6,678 nucleotides of DNA from an uncultured Ruminococcus sp. (lineage in GTDB: Bacteria; Bacillota; Clostridia; Oscillospirales; Acutalibacteraceae), in NCBI GenBank assembly GCA_902773155.1, contig CACYDK010000127.1, forward strand, positions 1-6,678, in the 5' to 3' direction. Under the pieces are notes generated by a model that saw only the letters and a list, made by a program, of their open reading frames with translations, was not told where the DNA came from and made no database searches. Position 1 is the first letter of the stretch, and every line of letters starts with the position of its first letter. Below, one piece after another: positions 1-4,213 of this stretch. Both the position numbers and the translations under genes were made by a program.

Positions 1-80
1 CCGCCGGGATAACCGAAAACGGTGTCGACTCCCTGCTCGATAAGACATTCGCAGATTATTTCTGCGCCGGTAAGCTGCAT
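1..80 (-). CDS. ilvB: Acetolactate synthase large subunit, N-terminal fragment (cut by window edge)
   Basis: Only the first 26 codons are inside the window; the gene continues beyond the left edge. The translation starts MQLTGAEIICECL and continues into a GVDTVFGYPGG stretch. This is the typical opening of the thiamine-diphosphate-binding N-terminal domain of acetolactate (acetohydroxyacid) synthase, which joins two pyruvates, or pyruvate and 2-oxobutyrate, in the first common step of valine, leucine and isoleucine synthesis. The start is ATG at 80-78 with GGAG at 92-89, eight bases upstream. A perfect sigma-A promoter lies further upstream, giving a short leader of about 50 bases, too short for a T-box or a peptide-type attenuator. 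Other ThDP enzymes (oxalyl-CoA decarboxylase, pyruvate oxidase, glyoxylate carboligase) share a related N-terminus. The catalytic glutamate and C-terminal half are unseen, so the assignment rests on this opening motif. Confidence 0.82.
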   Translation of the reverse strand, partial: MQLTGAEIICECLIEQGVDTVFGYPG

Positions 81-135
81 AAAACTATCTCCATTCCTTA
101 TTGTATAATCGCCATAATTTTCGACTTTGCACTTC

Positions 136-164
136 ATTATACTAAAAACTAAAAGCCTTGTCAA
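136..164 (-). promoter_or_regulatory. Consensus sigma-A promoter for ilvB
   Basis: On the minus strand TTGACA (164-159) is followed after exactly 17 bases by TATAAT (141-136). Both hexamers match the vegetative consensus fully and the spacing is ideal. Transcription would start near 129 and run leftward into ilvB, leaving a leader of about 49 bases that includes the ribosome binding site. No operator could be recognised. A promoter this strong would be expected to need repression if ilvB is regulated. Confidence 0.85.
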
Positions 165-222
165 TATATGAAATATACGGTATTTATCCAGGCTGAATCA
201 GAATTTTTTCACCTTTTCCACA

Positions 223-233
223 TTCCGACAAAT
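223..233 (-). promoter_or_regulatory. Putative Spo0A-binding site (0A box)
   Basis: The minus strand reads ATTTGTCGGAA, which matches the 0A-box core TTTGTCRAA at all but one position. It overlaps the -35-like element of the spoIIE promoter. In Bacillus subtilis phosphorylated Spo0A activates spoIIE and spoIIG from boxes in and near the -35 region, so both position and sequence fit. Binding is inferred from sequence only. Confidence 0.6.
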
Positions 234-257
234 CTTTAGGCGCAGCGTACTTATAAT
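225..257 (+). promoter_or_regulatory. spoIIE promoter: -35-like CCGACA, 21-bp spacer, TATAAT
   Basis: A perfect -10 TATAAT lies at 252-257. No acceptable -35 occurs at the usual 17-18 bp spacing; the hexamers there are CAAATC and ACAAAT. CCGACA at 225-230 keeps four of six consensus bases at a 21-bp spacing. As I recall the literature, the B. subtilis spoIIE promoter also has sigma-A-like elements 21 bp apart and depends on Spo0A~P. Transcription would start near 264, about 26 bases before the ATG of spoIIE. Confidence 0.65.
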
Positions 258-273
258 AGTGTTACATTATTAT

Positions 274-280
274 AAGGAAG
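274..280 (+). promoter_or_regulatory. Ribosome binding site that decides the spoIIE start
   Basis: AAGGAAG ends directly before a TTG codon at 281 and nine bases before ATG at 290. A start at 281 would leave no spacer, so the in-frame ATG at 290 is the better initiation codon. Another ATG at 308 has its own purine run (AAGGA at 303-307), also with no spacer. Confidence 0.7.
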
Positions 281-289
281 TTGAAAAGA

Positions 290-2599
290 ATGAACGCTGA
301 AAAAGGAATGTCTAAATACGAGCAAACTAACCTCGCCCTGTTTAAAACGATTGTAAAGCACGCGGTTTATTTTCTGATAGGAGCTGTGGTATGCAGGGGG
401 ATGATTTTTTCCACCCTTGCGCCGTTCGGGGCGAGCTACGTCGCGGCAGCTCCGCGAAAGCAGCTTTTTTACGCCGCGCTTGGAACGACGGTTGGATACA
501 TAATCCTGAGACCTGCCGACAGCTTTCGGTACGTGGCTGTGGTCATAGCCGTGGCTGTCGTGCGCTGGCTTGTGCAGGATATAAAGGCGATCTCCGGCTC
601 CCTGCTTCTCGCGCCGGGACTTGCGTTTCTCCCGGTTTTCGCCTCGGGGATCGCGCTGACCTTCGTGAGCACAAGCACCCTGGCGGATTTTACTACAGTG
701 ACCGTCGAGGCTCTGTTCTCGGCGGGAACGGCGTTTTTTATGGAGCGCACGCTGTTTTTGTTCTCATCAAAAAGACGTATCTCCACCTTTTCGACGGCAG
801 AGCTCGCCGACGTGGTGCTTACCGGCTGTGTTTGTCTGCTGTCACTCGGGAGCGTTGAGCTCGAGCACGTTTCGCTCGGCCGGATATTGGCTGTGATGGT
901 CATCCTGATTTCAGCGCGCTACGGCTCGGCGGCCGGAGGCGCGATCTCGGGAGCGGCTACGGGAGCGATTTTCGGGATCAGCGAGACGTCAATGGCGTTT
1001 CTCTGCGCGGGCTACAGCTTCGGCGGGCTGGTGTCGGGCCTTTTCGCACCGATCGGGAAGCTCGGCGTGGCTATAGGCTTTGTGATCAGCAACTCTGTTA
1101 TGCTGCTTTCGACCGGGAAAAGCGAGCTTATACTTCCGCTTTTCGCGGAAACTATAATCGCTTCGGCGGCGTTTATGCTTCTTCCGAGGGAGCTTGAGCG
1201 GTTCGTCACTCCGTTTTTTCTGCCCGATGAGAACACTCGTGGCGAGGAATCCCTGAAAAGCTCGGTGGTCATGCGCCTCGACTACGCCTCAAACGCGCTC
1301 AAAAACGTGAGCGGATGTGTGAACAGCGTGAGCCGCAGGCTAAAAAAGCTCTACGCTCCGAGCGTGGAATACGTTTATGAGACTGCCGCCGAGGAGGTCT
1401 GCGCCGGGTGCGGACTCAGGGGCTACTGCTACGAGCGCCGCAAAGCCGCCACAAAACAGGATTTTACAAGGCTGTCGGCTCCCTTAAGGTCTCAGGGCTT
1501 TGTTACGGAAAACGACGTTGAAACTCTTTTCTCAAAAAAATGCTGCCGCGCAATAGAGCTTGCGGACAGCGTAAGCCGAAGCTACAGCGACTATCTGGGC
1601 GGCATCGAGGCGAGCGAGCGCGTTGCGCAGATACGATCGCTCGTAGCGGGACAGTTCTCAGGGCTTTCGGAGATTCTCGGGAACCTTGCCGGAGAATTCC
1701 GGGATTTCAGGCGTTACGACAGCGACACGGCCGGCCGTGTAACCGAACATCTGCACGCTCAGGGCTATGTGGTTATGGAGTGCGGCTGTATGCTCGACGA
1801 AAGCGGAAGAATGTCGCTTGAGCTGAGGCTCGGAGGCAGGAGACCCGTCAAAAAGAGCGTGTTCGCAAAGGAGCTTTCGGCGGTATGCGGACGGTGCTTC
1901 GACACGCCGCTCATAAGCGAGATCGGAAGTCAGAAGCGCGTGGTTTTGAACGAGGTTCCGGTTTACGATATTGAGGTTGGCGTATTTCAGCACGTTTGCA
2001 ACGGCGGAAAGCTCTGCGGCGACTGCGTAAACTGCTTTTCAAACGGCTTCGGCGATTTTGTAGCGCTGATCAGCGACGGGATGGGCACCGGAGGCCGGGC
2101 GGCGGTCGACAGCAATATGACAGTTTCGATACTGACAAGACTGCTGAAGGCCGGGCTTGACGAGGACTGCGCACTTCAGGTAGTGAATTCCGCGCTGATG
2201 GTAAAAAGCGAGGACGAGAGCCTGTCGACCGTCGACCTTATGAAGATAAATCTATTCAGCGGAAAGGCTGTGTTCAACAAGGCCGGAGCTCCGTTCAGCT
2301 ATGTAAAAAAGAACGGCAGACTCCTGAAAAGAGCTGCCGAGTCGCTTCCGGTAGGAATTATCGGAGATGTAAAATTTTCAAAGGAGAGCGTAAAGCTCTC
2401 GGGAGGAGATGTTGTAGTTATGCTGTCCGACGGAGCAATTGCCGGAGATGATAAGTGGCTGGAAAAGATAATCCGCGATTTTGACGAGGGAACCTGCGCC
2501 GATCTCGCAAAAACGGTCGTAAAAGAAGCGATGGACCGCCGAAAAGCCGCTCACGACGACGACATAACCGCGGTAGCGGTAAAGCTTATTGAAAACTGA
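290..2599 (+). CDS. spoIIE: Stage II sporulation protein E, membrane-anchored PP2C-type serine phosphatase
   Basis: The 769-residue protein has the three-part SpoIIE architecture. Residues about 20-300 are strongly hydrophobic and hold roughly ten membrane segments. A cytoplasmic middle region (about 310-560) carries cysteine pairs: C371-x2-C374-x5-C380, C418/C419 and C533-x2-C536. The C-terminal PP2C-type domain (about 560-766) shows the metal-binding motifs SDGMG (D596, G597), LSDG (D714) and HDDDIT (D756-D758), plus STVDL at 646-650. The family dephosphorylates the anti-anti-sigma factor SpoIIAA, which releases sigma-F in the forespore, and it interacts with FtsZ at the polar septum. A run of extra cysteines (C570, C576, C579, C582) just before the catalytic DG motif replaces the serine-containing GGLVSGDS segment of the B. 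subtilis protein. Length is slightly below the 827 residues of B. subtilis SpoIIE. No sigma-F operon is in the window, so partners are inferred. The ATG at 290 is preferred to TTG at 281 on ribosome-binding-site spacing. Confidence 0.95.
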   Translation: MNAEKGMSKYEQTNLALFKTIVKHAVYFLIGAVVCRGMIFSTLAPFGASYVAAAPRKQLFYAALGTTVGYIILRPADSFRYVAVVIAVAVVRWLVQDIKAISGSLLLAPGLAFLPVFASGIALTFVSTSTLADFTTVTVEALFSAGTAFFMERTLFLFSSKRRISTFSTAELADVVLTGCVCLLSLGSVELEHVSLGRILAVMVILISARYGSAAGGAISGAATGAIFGISETSMAFLCAGYSFGGLVSGLFAPIGKLGVAIGFVISNSVMLLSTGKSELILPLFAETIIASAAFMLLPRELERFVTPFFLPDENTRGEESLKSSVVMRLDYASNALKNVSGCVNSVSRRLKKLYAPSVEYVYETAAEEVCAGCGLRGYCYERRKAATKQDFTRLSAPLRSQGFVTENDVETLFSKKCCRAIELADSVSRSYSDYLGGIEASERVAQIRSLVAGQFSGLSEILGNLAGEFRDFRRYDSDTAGRVTEHLHAQGYVVMECGCMLDESGRMSLELRLGGRRPVKKSVFAKELSAVCGRCFDTPLISEIGSQKRVVLNEVPVYDIEVGVFQHVCNGGKLCGDCVNCFSNGFGDFVALISDGMGTGGRAAVDSNMTVSILTRLLKAGLDEDCALQVVNSALMVKSEDESLSTVDLMKINLFSGKAVFNKAGAPFSYVKKNGRLLKRAAESLPVGIIGDVKFSKESVKLSGGDVVVMLSDGAIAGDDKWLEKIIRDFDEGTCADLAKTVVKEAMDRRKAAHDDDITAVAVKLIEN

Positions 2600-2606
2600 G
2601 CTGAAC

Positions 2607-2639
2607 AATGACGGCCGGGACTCCATCCCGACCGTCATT
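2607..2639. terminator. Hairpin between convergent spoIIE and ribF, probable bidirectional terminator
   Basis: The arms AATGACGGCCGGGA (2607-2620) and TCCCGACCGTCATT (2626-2639) pair over 14 positions with one C-A mismatch around a five-base loop, CTCCA. It starts eight bases after the spoIIE stop and lies downstream of the ribF stop on the other strand, as expected for a shared terminator of convergent genes. The U-tract is poor on both strands (ATTATCAATTG on plus, ATTGTTCAG on minus), so intrinsic termination may be weak. The structure could instead protect the mRNA 3' end or be part of the adjoining repeat element. Confidence 0.6.
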
Positions 2640-2685
2640 ATCAATTGTCAACTGTCCATTGTCAACTGTCCACTGTCAATTGATA
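2638..2685. repeat. Heptamer repeat array with 9-bp inverted ends, overlapping the ribF 3' end
   Basis: Read on the minus strand, 2679-2638 divides into six consecutive 7-bp units of consensus T(T/G)GACA(A/G); the last unit has T for C (TTGATAA). On the plus strand the same stretch shows two perfect adjacent 14-bp copies of ATTGTCAACTGTCC (2644-2657 and 2658-2671) and a partial third. The block is bounded by a perfect inverted repeat, TATCAATTG (2639-2647) and CAATTGATA (2677-2685). It abuts the hairpin at 2607-2639 with no gap and supplies the last codons and TGA stop of ribF. From memory, similar TTGACAA/TTGACAG tracts recur between genes in gut Clostridia; this has not been checked. Its function is unknown. 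Confidence 0.85.
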
Positions 2686-3570
2686 TGCCTTTTCCGCGTC
2701 GCTCTGTATAGCCGATTTGAGCTCATCAAGGGACGAAAACTTGCGCTCGGGGCGGATGAAGCTTTTAAGGCGGACGTCTATTTCGCGGCCGTAAAGCGCT
2801 CCTCCCTTGTAGCCCGGGATGAACGTCTCGCAATTCGGGGCGTTGTTGTCGCCCACCGTAGGCCTTACCCCGATATTTGTGACCCCGGCGTATTTTTCGC
2901 CGTCAAAGGTAACGACCGAACCGTAGACTCCGAATTTCGGGAGGGCTCTGCCCTTGCCGAACTCCAGGTTAATCGTCGGGGTATCCATCAAGGTGCCGAT
3001 ATGCCTTCCCTCGACCGCCTTGGCTCTCAGGCCGAAATCGTGTCCAAGCAGGACGTTAGCCTTTTCGATCTCTCCCTCCCTGAGCAGCGAGCGAATCCGA
3101 GTTGAGGACACTACCTCGCCGTCGACCAAAACCGGCTCGACGACGCCTATTTCTATGCCGATCCTCTCGCCGATCGCCTTAAGAGTCCGGGTGTTCCCTG
3201 CGCCTCTGCATCCGAAAAGGAAGTTAAAGCCGCAGAAAACCTTTTGGGCGTTAAACGCTCCCTTGACTATTTCGATCACGAATTCCTCGGGGGTCTTGTT
3301 TTTGATTTCTTCGAAGTCAAGAGCGTAAACACGCTCTATCCCCAGCTTTTCGAACAGGATAAGCTTCTCATCGAAATCGGTAAGCTGTTCGGCGTCCTTC
3401 TTCGACCTTGGAGGCGAGCTGAAGGTAAAAACCGCCGGGCAAAGTCCCTCGGCGCGGCATTTGGCGGCGGCGCCGATCACGGCGCGGTGGCCAAGATGTA
3501 CTCCGTCGAAAAAGCCGAGCGCGACGGCTGTGGGATCTGTTGATTTTTCGGGAGAGCGAAAAATTCGCAT
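2662..3570 (-). CDS. ribF: Bifunctional riboflavin kinase / FAD synthetase
   Basis: The enzyme phosphorylates riboflavin to FMN and adenylylates FMN to FAD in the cytoplasm. At 302 residues it has normal family length. The N-terminal FAD synthetase (nucleotidyltransferase) domain shows GFFDGVHLGH at 19-28, CGFNFLFG at 113-120 and SSTRIR at 155-160. The C-terminal flavokinase domain shows GRHIG at 188-192, TPTIN at 197-201, TNIGVRPT at 231-238, the probable catalytic E248 in CETF and LYGREI at 259-264. The loop before PTIN reads GTLMDTPT where most relatives have a form of GRTLGFPT, so the usual glycine is an aspartate; PTxN itself is intact. The start ATG (3570-3568) has a full AAGGAGG at 3583-3577, six bases away. 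It lies 46 bases behind nudF in a probable operon. The last residues, QLTVDS, and the stop codon are read from the heptamer repeat array, so the natural C-terminus seems to have been replaced or extended without harm to either domain. Confidence 0.95.
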   Translation of the reverse strand: MRIFRSPEKSTDPTAVALGFFDGVHLGHRAVIGAAAKCRAEGLCPAVFTFSSPPRSKKDAEQLTDFDEKLILFEKLGIERVYALDFEEIKNKTPEEFVIEIVKGAFNAQKVFCGFNFLFGCRGAGNTRTLKAIGERIGIEIGVVEPVLVDGEVVSSTRIRSLLREGEIEKANVLLGHDFGLRAKAVEGRHIGTLMDTPTINLEFGKGRALPKFGVYGSVVTFDGEKYAGVTNIGVRPTVGDNNAPNCETFIPGYKGGALYGREIDVRLKSFIRPERKFSSLDELKSAIQSDAEKAYQLTVDS

Positions 3571-3585
3571 ACCCTTCCTCCTTAG

Positions 3586-3616
3586 GGCAATACCGCATAA
3601 TTCAGGCGGTGTTGCC
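3586..3616 (-). other. Intercistronic hairpin between nudF and ribF
   Basis: GGCAATACCGC (3586-3596) and GCGGTGTTGCC (3606-3616) form an inverted repeat of 11 positions with a nine-base loop. In the minus-strand mRNA it has ten base pairs and one C-A mismatch. It begins directly after the nudF stop (3619-3617) and ends two bases before the ribF Shine-Dalgarno sequence (3583-3577). No U-tract follows, so it is unlikely to be a terminator. An effect on RNA processing, stability or ribF translation is possible but inferred. Confidence 0.6.
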
Positions 3617-4174
3617 TTAGATTTTTCCGGCGCGCAGAAGCGCGTCGAGCTTAAGAATAAGCACCTGCGACTTTGAGTCCGGGATCATATTATTGAGCAC
3701 GAGCTCAACCGCCTTTTCGAGCGGTATTTTTTCGACGTTGAGAAATTCGTCCTCGTCGGGGCGCATATCGCCGACGCTCTTTACACGGCAGGCGTAGAGA
3801 TGGATGATCTCGTTGGTGTAGCCTGTCGAGGGATAGAGCGCGCCGAGCGATACGTAGCTGTAGCCGATACAGCCCGTCTCCTCAAGCAGCTCGCGCTTTC
3901 CGTTTTCGAGCGGCGTCTGACCCTTTTCGAGCTTTCCGGCCGGAAGCTCAAGCGTGACCTCGTTATAAGCGTAGCGGAACTGGCGCACAAAATAGAGCTC
4001 GTTATCCTCTGTCAGCGCGCCGATACACACTCCGCCCTGATGGTCGACGATCTCGCGCATCGCGCGGTTGCCGTCCGGAAGGCTGACCTCGTCGTTATAC
4101 ACGTGCAGAACCCGTCCGTCAAAAACGAGGTTCTTTTTTATTGTTTTTTCGGTTAGATCCTGATATTTTTCCAT
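3617..4174 (-). CDS. nudF: Nudix hydrolase, ADP-ribose pyrophosphatase type
   Basis: The 185-residue protein fits the NudF group, which splits ADP-ribose and related nucleotide sugars to AMP and a phosphosugar with Mg2+ or Mn2+. The Nudix box spans residues 80-102: G80, then RELLEETG at 94-101 with metal ligands E95, E98 and E99. Family features around it include REIVDHQG (40-47), VRQFRYA (63-69), LELPAGKLEKG (75-85) and the acidic loop PDEDEF (139-144), which should hold the catalytic base. Two positions are unusual: the first Nudix glutamate of Gx5E is Q86, and the SPG motif whose proline marks ADP-ribose pyrophosphatases reads STG (T117). The substrate is therefore less certain than the fold. 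Two starts compete. TTG at 4183-4181 has AAGGA nine bases upstream. ATG at 4174-4172 has AAAGGGGA 11 bases upstream and gives the family-typical MEK beginning, so ATG was chosen. It lies 39 bases after asnB and 46 before ribF, and is likely co-transcribed. Confidence 0.9.
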   Translation of the reverse strand: MEKYQDLTEKTIKKNLVFDGRVLHVYNDEVSLPDGNRAMREIVDHQGGVCIGALTEDNELYFVRQFRYAYNEVTLELPAGKLEKGQTPLENGKRELLEETGCIGYSYVSLGALYPSTGYTNEIIHLYACRVKSVGDMRPDEDEFLNVEKIPLEKAVELVLNNMIPDSKSQVLILKLDALLRAGKI

Positions 4175-4213
4175 AATGTCCAAAGTCCCCTTTCCTTCGA
4201 AAACAAAACGATG

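Noticed and set aside
104..109. TATAAT on the plus strand as a second spoIIE promoter
   Set aside because: The hexamer 17 bp upstream is AAAACT, with no other suitable -35, and the site lies within the ilvB leader on the other strand.
118..126. Second possible 0A box (TTTCGACTT) near the ilvB transcription start
   Set aside because: It matches six of seven core bases, but so short a match is expected by chance and it lies about 125 bases upstream of the spoIIE -10.
188..208. Possible sigma-H promoter (CAGG ... GAATTT) before spoIIE
   Set aside because: The two halves are too close together for the sigma-H spacing of about 12 bases.
281..289. TTG start for spoIIE at 281
   Set aside because: The ribosome binding site AAGGAAG ends at 280 and leaves no spacer; ATG at 290 is properly spaced.
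2607..2685. CRISPR-like array
   Set aside because: The units are 7-14 bp with no spacers, and no cas gene is nearby.
2608..3105. 165-codon open frame on the plus strand after spoIIE
   Set aside because: It starts inside the hairpin, reads through the repeat array and is antisense to the conserved ribF flavokinase domain.
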